From contig NZ_JAHHIU010000082.1 of NCBI RefSeq assembly GCF_024539815.1, positions 1 to 64,000 on the forward strand: a stretch of 64,000 bases of DNA, given 5' to 3'. The translations under genes and the position numbers were made by a program. The stretch comes from Streptomyces hayashii. GTDB lineage: Bacteria > Actinomycetota > Actinomycetes > Streptomycetales > Streptomycetaceae. Below the pieces are notes generated by a model. It worked only from the letters and a program-made list of their open reading frames with translations. It made no database searches and was not told the DNA's origin. Below are positions 53,678-63,055 of the stretch, in pieces; position 1 is the first letter of the stretch, and every line of letters starts with the position of its first letter.

Positions 53678-54359
53678 GAGTGGTCTCCTGTGGGAGGTGA
53701 GGGAACCCGCCGCCGCGCCGACATGGGGGATCGAGACGCGGCGGCGGGCCGACCGGACGGCTGCGGACCCGCCGGGGGAAAGGAGGCCCGGCCGTCCGGG
53801 GTTCAGAGCGGGGTTCGAGCAGTTCGCCGAGATCGGCGAGTCGGTCGACGCAGCCCTCCGGCGTGCGGACGACACCGGCGCCGATCCGGACGCGCTGCCA
53901 TGGCGTCGTGACTGTCGCGTCCCCGGCGGCGCCGGTCAGACCGGCGTGTCGGGACACGGCCGGCGCCGCGGCGGACGAGGCCGCCCATCGGCCCGGGAGG
54001 AGTTCGGCGGCCGGGGGAAGTGGAAACAGTCGGCAGTCGTCTCAGCGGATGAGCGGATGATCGGTGCGGCACGGCATCCACTGTGCGGCACTCGGCGCCG
54101 GACAACGAGCGGACGGTTTTGGGACGACTCGGGTACGTACCACTGCTGTTGGTACGTCCGGTAGTAGTAGACAGAGCAGCGGAGTGCCTCCGACCGTTGG
54201 CCGGCCGCACCGTCGACCAGTCCACGTTGCTCAACCGGCGCGCCGCCCACGAGTCCGGTCCGGTCGCCGTTTCAGCCGCCCTGCCGAGGCATCACGGGAT
54301 CCGCGCCTCCACCGGCGCCGCGGGGCCCGCCCGGCCCTCGGGCTCAGCCCCCGCGCTGG
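53678..54359. other. Long gene-free stretch with a palindromic element
   Basis: 680 bases between xdhC and the ABC permease. No supported coding region was seen on either strand. A perfect inverted repeat (54135-54157) lies in an AT-richer patch about 460 bases from xdhC. The reading frames present lack ribosome sites and family likeness. Confidence 0.5.
54135..54157. promoter_or_regulatory. Orphan palindromic operator
   Basis: ACGTACCA-CTGCTGT-TGGTACGT, a perfect 8-base inverted repeat with a 7-base spacer, in an AT-richer patch with TAGTAGTAGA nearby. It has the appearance of a TetR- or MarR-type operator, with no adjacent start codon in reach. Confidence 0.55.
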
Positions 54360-56369
54360 TCACTCTCCCCGTACCCCCGCGTTGCGGGTGACCGCGCGCA
54401 GCAGGGGGCGGCTCAGGGCACCGGCCGCCAGGATCCCGCCGACGCCGGTGGCGCAGCACAGCGCGAGAACGACCAGGCCGCGTGCGTCGAACGCCGAGTC
54501 GCCGCCCGCCGGCGTCATCGATCCCCCGCACAGCAGCCCCGCCGCGAGGGCGCCGCCCGCCAGCACCGTGACCGGGATCAGCGTCTCCCGGCTGCGGGCG
54601 GCGTCCAGGATCCGCAGCGGGGTGCCGGCCAGGTGCAGCAGGGCGTAGGTGCGGCGACGGTCCAGGACGGCGGCGGCCGCCGTGATCCCGGCCGAGGTGA
54701 TGGCGACCGCGAAGGTCACCACCAGGACCAACCGGGTGAGGGTGGTGAAGTCCCGGGTGAACTGTGCCTCGGACCAGTTCACGTCGTCGGTGGTGAGCGG
54801 GTACTGGTCCGGTGTCAGGCCGGTCAGCGCGGTGCGGGCGCGGTCCAGTTCGGCCGGGCCGCCCGGGACCGTGGCGGTGATCTGACGGCTGTCGTAGGGG
54901 GCCGTGGCCACGAAGCCGTCGTCCACGCCGACCACGGCGCTCACCCCGGCCGCGTGCAGGCGCTGTTCGGCCTGCGTCCGCAGCTGCGTCGCCCTGCCGG
55001 CCGGGGCGGCGACGGCGAGCTGGTCGGGCCGTCCTCCCCACGGGGGAGCGGCGTCCAGGGTGAGCAGGGCGAAGAACCCGGCGACGAACGCGGCCAGGGT
55101 GAGGCCGGAGACGATCCGCCAGGCGGCCTTGGGGTCGTCCAGCAGCCGGCGCCCGGCCAGCAGTGTCGCCGGCCGTTCGGCCAGGGCGGTGACGATCCTG
55201 CCGAGCAGCCTGACCAGCCAGGGCCCGATCACGGCCAGCGCCAGGAAGACCGCGCCGAACGCGCACAGCGCCAGGACGTCGTCGCTGCCGTACTCCTTGG
55301 TGATCCAGCCGTAGGCGGCGACGGCGGCCGCGAAGACGCCCGCCCGCACGGCGCTCGCCCCGCGGTTGCGGGAGCGCCGGGCCACGCCCAGCGGGCCGAC
55401 GACGACCTGACGCAGTCCGGCGAGCGCGCTGACCACGACCAGCGCCACCACCGCGGCCGCCACCGCCGCGAGGGGAGGTACGCCGATCCACAGGTCGCTC
55501 ATGTACCAGGAGCCGCCCGCGAGCGGCAGGGTCGCCGCCACCGGCAGCAGCAGCCCGTATCCCACGGCGCCGAGCAGCGCCCCGGCCGCCCCAGTGAGCA
55601 GTGCTTCGGCTGCCGTCATTCCGGCGATGCGGCCCGGTGTGGCGCCGATCAGCCGCAGGGCGGCGAGCCGCTGGTCGCGGCGGGACACCGACAGCCGGGC
55701 GGCGGAGGCCGCGAGCACCAGCAGCGGGACGATGACGAGGACGGTGGCGACGCGGGCCATGGACTCGTACGCCTTGCCCATGCCGTCCGTCGGTGGTGTG
55801 CCGGTGAAGGAGGCGACGCGGGTGGGGGAGACGACGTCGCCGGCCCGGCGGGGGTCGGGCGCGCGCTCTGCGGTGACCGCCGGGTCGGTGGGGCGGTGCC
55901 CGATCACCGCGACGAGTTCGCCGGGGCGGGTCAGTGCCGCGCGGCCCAGGGTTCCGGTGGCAGTGCCGGGGACCGGGTGGCGGTCGGCGGGCAGCCGGTC
56001 GAGCAGAGCGCCTAGCGCCGGGGAGACCCACAGTTCACCGGGGGCGGGGACGCGGTCGAGGCCGGGCGGGGCGGGTGCGGTGCGCCCGGGCAGCTGTGCC
56101 ACGTCCACGACGGTGACCGGCTCGCCCCGGGTGAACGTGGTCGCGACCGCCTGGACGGCCACGGGGTGGGAGGACGGGACCGGGTCGCGCCAGTCGGAGT
56201 GGTCCGCGCGGTGCTGGAAGCCCAGGTTCATGGCGACGCACAGCAGCAGCAGGGTGGTGGACACGGCCGCCGCCGCGACCGCGAGCGCGGTGGCGAGCAG
56301 GCCGGTGCGGCCGCCGGCCCGGGTGAGCCGCCAGGTCAGCGACCAGGTGGTGCGGTCCAGGGCCCTCAT
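54360..56369 (-). CDS. FtsX-like ABC transporter permease (antimicrobial-peptide type)
   Basis: A 669-residue permease: first helix at about 24-45, an extracytoplasmic domain, a helix cluster (about 205-400), a second extracytoplasmic region and a C-terminal block ending in two helices. Coupling loops read RRDQRLAALRLIGATPGRIAGM and RRRTYALLHLAGTPLRIL, typical of BceB/FtsX. The ATG overlaps the ATPase stop (ATGA). Confidence 0.9.
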   Translation of the reverse strand: MRALDRTTWSLTWRLTRAGGRTGLLATALAVAAAAVSTTLLLLCVAMNLGFQHRADHSDWRDPVPSSHPVAVQAVATTFTRGEPVTVVDVAQLPGRTAPAPPGLDRVPAPGELWVSPALGALLDRLPADRHPVPGTATGTLGRAALTRPGELVAVIGHRPTDPAVTAERAPDPRRAGDVVSPTRVASFTGTPPTDGMGKAYESMARVATVLVIVPLLVLAASAARLSVSRRDQRLAALRLIGATPGRIAGMTAAEALLTGAAGALLGAVGYGLLLPVAATLPLAGGSWYMSDLWIGVPPLAAVAAAVVALVVVSALAGLRQVVVGPLGVARRSRNRGASAVRAGVFAAAVAAYGWITKEYGSDDVLALCAFGAVFLALAVIGPWLVRLLGRIVTALAERPATLLAGRRLLDDPKAAWRIVSGLTLAAFVAGFFALLTLDAAPPWGGRPDQLAVAAPAGRATQLRTQAEQRLHAAGVSAVVGVDDGFVATAPYDSRQITATVPGGPAELDRARTALTGLTPDQYPLTTDDVNWSEAQFTRDFTTLTRLVLVVTFAVAITSAGITAAAAVLDRRRTYALLHLAGTPLRILDAARSRETLIPVTVLAGGALAAGLLCGGSMTPAGGDSAFDARGLVVLALCCATGVGGILAAGALSRPLLRAVTRNAGVRGE

Positions 56370-57088
56370 CGCCGGTCCCCCGCCTTCGCGTCGACACCGG
56401 TCTGCGGCCCGATGTGCGCCTCGGCCGGCCGGCCGTCGCGGACGTGCACCGTGCGGTCGCACCAGCGGGCCACGTCCGCGTCGTGGGTGACCACGACCAG
56501 GGCGGCGCCCTGACTGCGGCTGACCTCCGTCAACAGGTGGATCACTTCCATGCCCGTGGTCTGGTCCAGGGCGCCGGTCGGCTCGTCCGCGAAGATCACC
56601 TTCGGGCGGCCGACCAGCGCGCGGGCGATGGCCACCCGCTGGGCCTGTCCCCCGGACAACTGCCCGGGCCGACGGCTCTCCAGGCCGTGCAGGCCCAGCG
56701 GCCCGAACCACTGCCTGGCCCGCTCGACCGCCGGCCGCCGGGCCGTGCCGCCGAGCATGAGCGGCAGGGCGACGTTCTCGTCGGCGGGCAGTTCCGGCAG
56801 CAGCTGGCCGGACTGGAAGACGAAGCCGAACGCGGTGCGGCGCAGCTCGCTGCGGGCCGGTTCGCGGAGCTGGTCGATCCGGGTGCCGGCCAGCAGGACC
56901 TCGCCGGAGTCGGGGCGTTCGATCGCCGCCAGGCAGTGCAGCAGGGTGGACTTGCCGGAGCCGGACGGGCCCATGACGGCCAGCGACTCGCCGGCTGTCA
57001 GATCGATGTCGACGCCGGCCAGGGCGCGGGTCAGGCCGTAGGACTTGAACAGGCCGGAACCGGTCAGCACGGCGGAGCTGGTGTTCAT
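56366..57088 (-). CDS. ABC transporter ATP-binding protein (BceA/MacB type)
   Basis: A 240-residue ATPase. Walker A GPSGSGKST (40-48), Q-loop Gln92, signature LSGGQ (144-148), Walker B KVIFADEP (163-170) and His202. Fused to its permease by an ATGA overlap. Divergent from a histidine kinase gene, the arrangement of peptide-antibiotic detoxification modules. Confidence 0.92.
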   Translation of the reverse strand: MNTSSAVLTGSGLFKSYGLTRALAGVDIDLTAGESLAVMGPSGSGKSTLLHCLAAIERPDSGEVLLAGTRIDQLREPARSELRRTAFGFVFQSGQLLPELPADENVALPLMLGGTARRPAVERARQWFGPLGLHGLESRRPGQLSGGQAQRVAIARALVGRPKVIFADEPTGALDQTTGMEVIHLLTEVSRSQGAALVVVTHDADVARWCDRTVHVRDGRPAEAHIGPQTGVDAKAGDRR

Positions 57089-57250
57089 CGGGCGGACTCC
57101 CCGCAGGAGACAGTGATCGTCGGATGCATGCCGTCCACGATCGGGGCGGGCGACCTCCGGCGAATTCGGCCGGACGGCCGGTTGTCGGGGCCGGACATCG
57201 GCCGTTCGGCCGAGTCCGCGGGGAATGACCCCTTCCGTATCCTGCCGATC

Positions 57251-58444
57251 GTGTACCCCGAGACTTCACTGCGCCGCCGAGGCCTGACTGCCGTCGGCTG
57301 GATCCTCCTCGGCCTGGTGTGGCTGCTGGACGTGTTCTCCGGGCGGGAGCCCGACTACCGCTGGACCAGCTGGCTGCCGGTCGTGTCCGGCCCGCTTGCC
57401 TGCGCGGCGCTGTTGTGGCCGGGCCGTGGACCCAGCACGCAGGTCCGTGCCGTACTCGTCGCCGGCGGTTCGCTGGCCCTCACCGTCGGGGCCGGCATCG
57501 TTGGCCCGGACGGTGCCGGTACCTGGGGGCTGCTGGAGAGCGTCGCGCTGCTGGCGCTGCTCCCCCGCGCGGTGTGGGCGGTGCCGCGCCCGAGGACCGC
57601 GGCCGCCGTGTCGGCCGCACTGGCCGTGGCGGCCGTCGCGATCCCGTTGCGCTGGCTGCCCAGGGATCTCCAGACCGACGGCCAGACCGCCATCAACTGG
57701 TGCGTGCTCATGGCGCTCGGCGCCGGCACGGCTGTCGCCTGGGGCCTGCGCGCACGGTTGCTTGAGGAGCAGCGGGTCCGTGACATCGCCGCGGTACGCC
57801 AGCGTCAGCGCCTGGAACTCGCCCATGACCTGCACGACTTCGTCGCCCACCACGTCAGCGGCATCATCGTCCAGGCCAACGCGGCGCTCACGCTCCAGCA
57901 CACCGCACCGGAACAGGTCGGACCGCTGCTGGAGAACATCAGCCGTTCCGGATCGGAGACACTGGACTCGATGCGCCGGCTGGTGCGGGTCCTGCGCGAG
58001 GACGACAGCGGGGTCCTCCGGCCCGGGGAGGTGTGGGCCGAACTCGCGCGCCTGGTCTCGGCGTTCTCCGAGGACGAGGCGGACGTCCGGCTGCACGTCG
58101 CCGCGGCGGCCCGCGAGGCGCGTCTTGCCCCCGAGGTGGAGACCTCCGTGCACCGGGTCGTGCAGGAGGCGCTGACCAATGTGCGTCGGCACGCCCCCGG
58201 CGCCGCGGTGGCCGTGCGGATCGACGTGGACGGGCCCCGGCTGCGGGTGGAGGTGCACAACACGGCACCGGACACGGGCCACCCCGGCCCGGTCGGTGGA
58301 CGCGGCGGCTTCGGGCTGGTGGGCCTGCGCGAGCGCGTCGAAGCGGTGGAAGGCACGCTGGCCGCAACCCCCACCGACGACGGCGGCTGGCGCGTGACAG
58401 CCGCCTTCCCCGTGCTGGGCTCTGTGGAAGGATCACCGGCGTGA
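57251..58444 (+). CDS. NarL-type sensor histidine kinase
   Basis: A 397-residue kinase from GTG 57251; the possible upstream ATG at 57128 lies very close to the divergent gene. Five or so membrane helices (about 12-165), HisKA_3 motif LAHDLHDFVAHHV with phosphoacceptor His195, then HATPase with EALTNVRRHAPG and GFGLVGLRERV. The stop overlaps the next start (GTGA). Likely controls the divergent ABC exporter. Confidence 0.9.
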   Translation: MYPETSLRRRGLTAVGWILLGLVWLLDVFSGREPDYRWTSWLPVVSGPLACAALLWPGRGPSTQVRAVLVAGGSLALTVGAGIVGPDGAGTWGLLESVALLALLPRAVWAVPRPRTAAAVSAALAVAAVAIPLRWLPRDLQTDGQTAINWCVLMALGAGTAVAWGLRARLLEEQRVRDIAAVRQRQRLELAHDLHDFVAHHVSGIIVQANAALTLQHTAPEQVGPLLENISRSGSETLDSMRRLVRVLREDDSGVLRPGEVWAELARLVSAFSEDEADVRLHVAAAAREARLAPEVETSVHRVVQEALTNVRRHAPGAAVAVRIDVDGPRLRVEVHNTAPDTGHPGPVGGRGGFGLVGLRERVEAVEGTLAATPTDDGGWRVTAAFPVLGSVEGSPA

Positions 58445-59100
58445 ACGACACGGCGATCCGCGTACTGATCGCGGACGACCAGGAACTGGTCCGCATGGGT
58501 TTCCGGCTGATCCTCGACGCCCAGCCCGGCATCGAGGTGGTCGGAGAGACGGCCGACGGCGCCGCCTGTGTGGAACTCGCCCGTCGGCTGCGGCCGGACG
58601 TCTGTCTGGTCGACGTCCGCATGCCGAAACTGGACGGTCTCGACGTCACCCGCGCCCTGGCGGGCCCCGGCGTCCACAGCCCGATGAGAGTCGTCGTGAT
58701 CACCACGTTCGACCAGGACGACTACGTGCACACCGCGCTGCGCAACGGGGCCTGCGGTTTTCTGCTCAAGGACGCCCCGCCCACCCTGCTCGTCGAGGCG
58801 GTGCGTGCCGCCGCCCGCGGCGACGCCCTGGTCTCCCCCGCCGTCACCGTCCGGCTGCTGAAGCACCTGTCCGCCACTCGGGACGAGCCGGCCGTCGCCT
58901 CCCGCCTGACCGAACGCGAACTGGACGTGGCCAGGCTGGTCGCGGTGGGCCGCACCAACCAGGAGATCTGCGAGCAGCTGGTGGTGTCCCTGTCCACCGT
59001 CAAGACGCACCTGGCCAACATCCAGCAGAAGATCGACGCCCGGAATCGGGTCGAAATCGCCGCCTGGGCGTGGGAGTCCGGCGTGGTCAGGGAGCGGTAG
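58441..59100 (+). CDS. NarL/LuxR-type response regulator
   Basis: A 219-residue regulator starting at GTG, overlapping the kinase. Acidic pocket Asp12/Asp13, phosphoacceptor Asp58 (VCLVDVRMP), C-terminal LuxR HTH (LTERELDVARLVAVGRTNQEI, then LSTVKTHLANIQQKIDARNR). Expected to activate the divergent ABC genes. A strong terminator follows. Confidence 0.93.
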   Translation: MNDTAIRVLIADDQELVRMGFRLILDAQPGIEVVGETADGAACVELARRLRPDVCLVDVRMPKLDGLDVTRALAGPGVHSPMRVVVITTFDQDDYVHTALRNGACGFLLKDAPPTLLVEAVRAAARGDALVSPAVTVRLLKHLSATRDEPAVASRLTERELDVARLVAVGRTNQEICEQLVVSLSTVKTHLANIQQKIDARNRVEIAAWAWESGVVRER

Positions 59101-59164
59101 GGCGGACGCACAGCCTTCACGCGCCGAACAGGGGCATCCGCTCCGGATCGCTTGGAGGCGGGCC

Positions 59165-59196
59165 CGGTGCGGGCTGAGCGTGGTCAGCCCGCACCG
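59165..59196. terminator. Bidirectional terminator between regulator and RIP genes
   Basis: CGGTGCGGGCTGA with the perfect complement TCAGCCCGCACCG and a 6-base loop: a 13-base stem between convergent genes. Confidence 0.85.
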
Positions 59197-59276
59197 CCGG
59201 CACCCCAAGTGATCGCGCAACGGGCAGGGGACGGCACCCGGCGCCTGGCAGCGACCGGGCGCCGTTGCGTCGTCGG

Positions 59277-60221
59277 CTACAGCTCGCCACGGTGGGCGTC
59301 GGAGCCGCTGAGCCTGATCCCCAGTACGGTCAGGTAGATGAGGGCGGCGGTCGCACGGTCGTGAATGCTCCTGCCGTAGACGGTCAGGCTCCTGCCTCCG
59401 TCGTCCCGGAAGACGGCGCTCCCGGCCCCCCAGTTGTGAATCGCGTGCACGTCGTCGTCGGCGAGGGTGTACTGGTCCCACGTCCGCCAGCGGGCGTGCA
59501 CACTCTCCTCGACGTTCCGGATACGGGCTCCTTCCGCGATGCCGATGATCAGGGTCTGCATCGACCGCGCGACGGCCTGCTGACTGGCGCCGGGGTTGCG
59601 CAGGACGTGGACCGCGCTCTCGAACGCCGTGTATCCGAGGTTGATGGTGTTGAGGGCTCGGTTGGCCCAGTGCGGCCCGGACAGGGCGTCGTATCCCTCG
59701 GGGTAGCCCGACGAGACGCCGCCGTCGCCCACCGCGACGTCCGTGCCGAGCGTGTACGTGTGCCTCTGGCCGTTGTTCACGTAGTAGAACTGCACGACGT
59801 AGTAGTTGCTGAGGCGGACGATCGCGTGCAGCGCGGGACCGCCGGGAAGCGCGATGACGACGTCCGCGAACTGGTTGTCCTGGCTCTGGTCCGTCATATC
59901 GATCGTGCGTCTCACCCCCTCGGCGTCCGTGACCTGCCAGGACTCGGCGTTCGCGTAGCGACGGGCCAGCTGTCGCAGGTTGCCGATCATGGAGGCGTAG
60001 TTGTTGGCGCCCGAGGGCCCTTCTGCGAGCGGCCAGCGCATCTGGTGGAACTGCTGGGAGCTGGAGGAGAGTTCGACGTGATCGGGGTTGAGCGTGACAC
60101 CGTGGGTCGCGCGCGCATGGGTGTCGTGTGCCTGGGCGAGGCCTTCGAGCGAGGCTCCGCCGATCAGTGTGGCCGCCAGGGCTGCCGGGACGCCGAAGCG
60201 CCTGATCACCTTCATGTCCAT
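59277..60221 (-). CDS. Secreted ribosome-inactivating protein (rRNA N-glycosylase family)
   Basis: A 314-residue protein with signal peptide (MDMKVIRRFG, hydrophobic core to 28, likely cut after GLAQA31). The ATG at 60221 has AGAGGGA upstream. The mature part is a RIP domain. By eye all five ricin A-chain active-site positions are kept: Tyr141 in SNYYVVQF (Tyr80), Tyr177 in EGYDALSG (Tyr123), Glu230 and Arg233 in IAEGARIRNVEE (Glu177/Arg180) and Trp264 in HNWGAG (Trp211). The domain should remove the sarcin-ricin-loop adenine of rRNA. It is last in a possible operon behind a kinase gene. No lectin chain or immunity gene was recognised. Confidence 0.88.
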   Translation of the reverse strand: MDMKVIRRFGVPAALAATLIGGASLEGLAQAHDTHARATHGVTLNPDHVELSSSSQQFHQMRWPLAEGPSGANNYASMIGNLRQLARRYANAESWQVTDAEGVRRTIDMTDQSQDNQFADVVIALPGGPALHAIVRLSNYYVVQFYYVNNGQRHTYTLGTDVAVGDGGVSSGYPEGYDALSGPHWANRALNTINLGYTAFESAVHVLRNPGASQQAVARSMQTLIIGIAEGARIRNVEESVHARWRTWDQYTLADDDVHAIHNWGAGSAVFRDDGGRSLTVYGRSIHDRATAALIYLTVLGIRLSGSDAHRGEL

Positions 60222-60351
60222 GGGTTTCGTCCCTCTGCGTTTCCAGGAGTCGGGATCGGCCCCTGCGGGCCGGACGGGAGAAACGTAGGAAGCGAACGTC
60301 GCCGGGGCCCCTCGGCCGCGTAACGGCTTTCCATCACGGGACACGGCCTTG

Positions 60352-61575
60352 TCAGCTGTGCGGGGAACCGCTGCCGGGCTCACCGGCCGGCAGCCGAAGG
60401 ATCACCTCCGCGCCGCCTTGGGGACGGTTGCGGAAGTCCAGCCGGGCGGCGATCAGACGGGTCTGCCCGACGGCGATGGTCAGGCCGAGCCCCGTTCCCC
60501 CGGACAGGGAGCCGGTGCGGAAGCGCTGCGGGCCGGAGGCGTGCAGCACCGCGAGCAGCTCGGCCGGGAATCCGGGACCGGCGTCGCGGACGCAGACCTC
60601 CGCGCCGACGACCTCCACCAGCACGGGTGGAGCACCGTGACGGAGCGCGTTGACAGCGAGGTTGGCGAGGATGCGCTCCACCCGACGGGAATCGGTCACC
60701 ACGATCGCGTCCCGGACGACGTGGACCTCCACCGCGTCCAGTCCGCTGACCGCGCGACGCGCCATGGCACTCATCTGCCGCGGCTCACACTCCACGGTCG
60801 CCACGCCGGCGTCGAGGCGGGCCACCTCCAGCACGTCCTCGACCAGCCCCCGCAGCCTGTCGACGCCCGCGGCCATCAGCTGCGACGCCGGGCCGGGCGG
60901 CAACAGCCCGCTCGCGGTCGCCAGGGCCGTGACCGGCGTGCGCAACTCGTGGGCGATGTCGGCGGTCACCCGGCGCTCGGCTTCCAGACGGGCGCGGAGC
61001 GCGTCGGCCATGGTGTTGACGGAGACGGCGAGCCGCGCGATCTCGTCGCGGCCGTCCGGGGCCACCCGGGCGTCCAGCCGGCCGAGGGCGATGTTCTCAG
61101 CGGTGCGGGCGGCGCTCGTGGCCCGGCGACCCATCCGCATGCCGAGCATCAGTCCGACCAGGGTGGCTACGACGGTGGCGGCCGCGCCGGTGGCCATCAG
61201 CGCCTGGTCCAGCTCGGCCTGCGCCCGCGCCTCGGGCGCGTACGAACGCGACAGCGCGAGCACGTTGCGGTCCGACACCCGGGTCGCGGCCCAGAGGACG
61301 GGTTTTGGGCCGCCGGTGCGGAGGTAGGTGACACGGTCGCCCCGGCGCACTGCCTCGGCCACCGGGCCGGGCAGGTCCGCAGGGTCGATGCGGGCCGGGG
61401 ACTCGCGGCCGGCCGCGTAGTCGTACGCGGCGCTCACCAGCTGCCGGTCCAGGTTCGCCCGGGCGGTGGTCAGTGCGTCGGCGGCGGCGATGCGGTGCAC
61501 GAGCACTCCGATGCAGGCGGCCACACACACGGCTGTGGCGGCGACGGCCGAGGCGACCTTCGTACCGAGGTTCAC
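60352..61575 (-). CDS. CseC-like sensor histidine kinase
   Basis: A 407-residue kinase with helices at about 8-28 and 127-146 flanking a roughly 100-residue extracytoplasmic sensor, a HAMP segment (147-200), HisKA with TADIAHELRTPV (phosphoacceptor His209) and a HATPase with N-box ANLAVNALRHG and GGTGLGLTIA. It resembles CseC, the envelope-stress kinase. Its gene follows the response regulator by 36 bases. Confidence 0.9.
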   Translation of the reverse strand: MNLGTKVASAVAATAVCVAACIGVLVHRIAAADALTTARANLDRQLVSAAYDYAAGRESPARIDPADLPGPVAEAVRRGDRVTYLRTGGPKPVLWAATRVSDRNVLALSRSYAPEARAQAELDQALMATGAAATVVATLVGLMLGMRMGRRATSAARTAENIALGRLDARVAPDGRDEIARLAVSVNTMADALRARLEAERRVTADIAHELRTPVTALATASGLLPPGPASQLMAAGVDRLRGLVEDVLEVARLDAGVATVECEPRQMSAMARRAVSGLDAVEVHVVRDAIVVTDSRRVERILANLAVNALRHGAPPVLVEVVGAEVCVRDAGPGFPAELLAVLHASGPQRFRTGSLSGGTGLGLTIAVGQTRLIAARLDFRNRPQGGAEVILRLPAGEPGSGSPHS

Positions 61576-61611
61576 GACGGTCGCCTCTCGACATGGTTCA
61601 CGGGGAGGAGC

Positions 61612-62280
61612 TCAGGTGCGCAGCTTGTAGCCGACACCGCGCACCGTCTCGACGCGCTCTTGGCCGATCTTGGCCCGGAGGCGCTGGACGCCCACGTCGA
61701 CCACCCGGGTGTCACCGGACCAGGAGTACTCCCACACCCGTTCCAGCAGCACGTCCCGGGTGAGCACCATGCCGGGGCACGCGGCGAACTCCCGGAAGAG
61801 TTTCAGTTCCGTGGTGGTCAGGAGGAGCGGCTGACCATCCCGGCGGACCTCCAGGGACATCGGACAGAAAGTCAGGTTCCCCAAGCGCAGGGGACCGGCC
61901 GGCGACGGCCGTTCGGCCGGTGCGACCCGGCGCAGCAGGGCTCGGATACGGGCCACCAGGACCGGGCCGTCGAACGGCTTGGTGACGTAGTCGTCGGCGC
62001 CCGCTTCCAGCCCCATGACCACGTCGACCGGGTCGCTGCGTGCCGAGATGAGCAGCACCGGCACACCGGACTCCTCGCGGATCCGGGCGGCCAGGCTCAC
62101 CCCGTTCAGCCGGGGCAGCATGATGTCCAGCACGGCCACGTCCGGATGACGCTCCCGGAAGAGGGCGAGTCCGGCCTCTCCGTCGGCGGCGGTGCGTACC
62201 GTGCAGCCGCTGCCCTCCAGGGTCAGCCGGGTCGCCTCCCGGATCATCTCATCGTCCTCGACCAGCAGAACTTCATCCAT
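61612..62280 (-). CDS. CseB-like OmpR-family response regulator
   Basis: A 222-residue regulator from ATG 62280; a GTG at 62325 just after the lipoprotein stop would add 15 residues. Receiver domain with Asp9/Asp10, phosphoacceptor Asp52 (VAVLDIMLPRLNG) and DDYVTKPFD. A winged-helix effector ends RTVRGVGYKLRT. It reads very like CseB, with REATRLTLEGSG. No sigma-factor gene is nearby, unlike the sigE-cse locus. Confidence 0.92.
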   Translation of the reverse strand: MDEVLLVEDDEMIREATRLTLEGSGCTVRTAADGEAGLALFRERHPDVAVLDIMLPRLNGVSLAARIREESGVPVLLISARSDPVDVVMGLEAGADDYVTKPFDGPVLVARIRALLRRVAPAERPSPAGPLRLGNLTFCPMSLEVRRDGQPLLLTTTELKLFREFAACPGMVLTRDVLLERVWEYSWSGDTRVVDVGVQRLRAKIGQERVETVRGVGYKLRT

Positions 62281-62327
62281 GGGCTCACTCTTCGGAAACA
62301 TCGTCGACACTGATCTCGGCGACACGG

Positions 62328-62816
62328 TCAGGCTTTGGGCACTTGCAGGGGCACATCGGAGACGTCCTCGGCCCAGTCGGGGGCGGGCGGCCGTACAGCC
62401 GTCACGGAGGCACGGCTGTAGTACGCCGCGTACTGCCGCTTCACCAGGCCGCTCAGCACGACCCGGGCCGGATAGCTCAGGGGCCCGTCATCGCCGCAGG
62501 CCGGCAGACAGCCCAGCTCGATCACGAAGCCGGTGGCCGTGGCCCGGGGCGATCCCCAGCCCCGCCACTGCAGCCGGTCGAGGGTGATGTACTCGGTGAT
62601 GTTCACCAGGTCGGGCCGTTGCAGTGGCTTCGTTGCCCAGCCCTCCACGTACACCGGTCCCGTCCACGCGACCCCGGTGGGAGCCGGGCCCTCGACGTGA
62701 GGGCGGTCGTCCACCGCACCGCATCCGGTCAGGCAGACCGCGAGCACGACGCACAGCGCGAACCGTCTGCGACGGGTGCCCAGGAGGCCTTCGCGGCTCC
62801 ACCGCGACGACTTCAC
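62328..62816 (-). CDS. CseA-like lipoprotein
   Basis: A 162-residue lipoprotein: signal peptide with lipobox VCLTGC and lipidated Cys at about 32. The mature part is a soluble domain with paired Cys in GCLPACGDDG. Position (lipoprotein, then OmpR regulator, then kinase) matches cseA, a lipoprotein that dampens the Cse system. The sequence itself is not obviously CseA-like, so this rests on synteny. Starts at GTG. Confidence 0.8.
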   Translation of the reverse strand: MKSSRWSREGLLGTRRRRFALCVVLAVCLTGCGAVDDRPHVEGPAPTGVAWTGPVYVEGWATKPLQRPDLVNITEYITLDRLQWRGWGSPRATATGFVIELGCLPACGDDGPLSYPARVVLSGLVKRQYAAYYSRASVTAVRPPAPDWAEDVSDVPLQVPKA

Positions 62817-63055
62817 AGGCCGGGCCTGCCTGCTGCGCGCCGACGGCTACGGGGCACGACTGCTCCGACGGTTTCGAGCCAAACGTTCACGGCGTCATCG
62901 TAAGCGCCCGGCCGGCCCGGGCGGATCGGCCGAACGGCCACCCCTCCTGCGCGATGTCCGCCACAGCTGTGGCTCTTCGCACACTCGCGGCGCTGTCCGT
63001 CCGGCCCGATCCGGCGCCCGCAGACGCCGGCGCTCCTCGTCGCCACCGGCGGAAC

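Noticed and set aside
53803..54250. Minus-strand frames across the orphan palindrome
   Set aside because: Arg/Pro-rich with no ribosome site or family likeness; not reported as genes.
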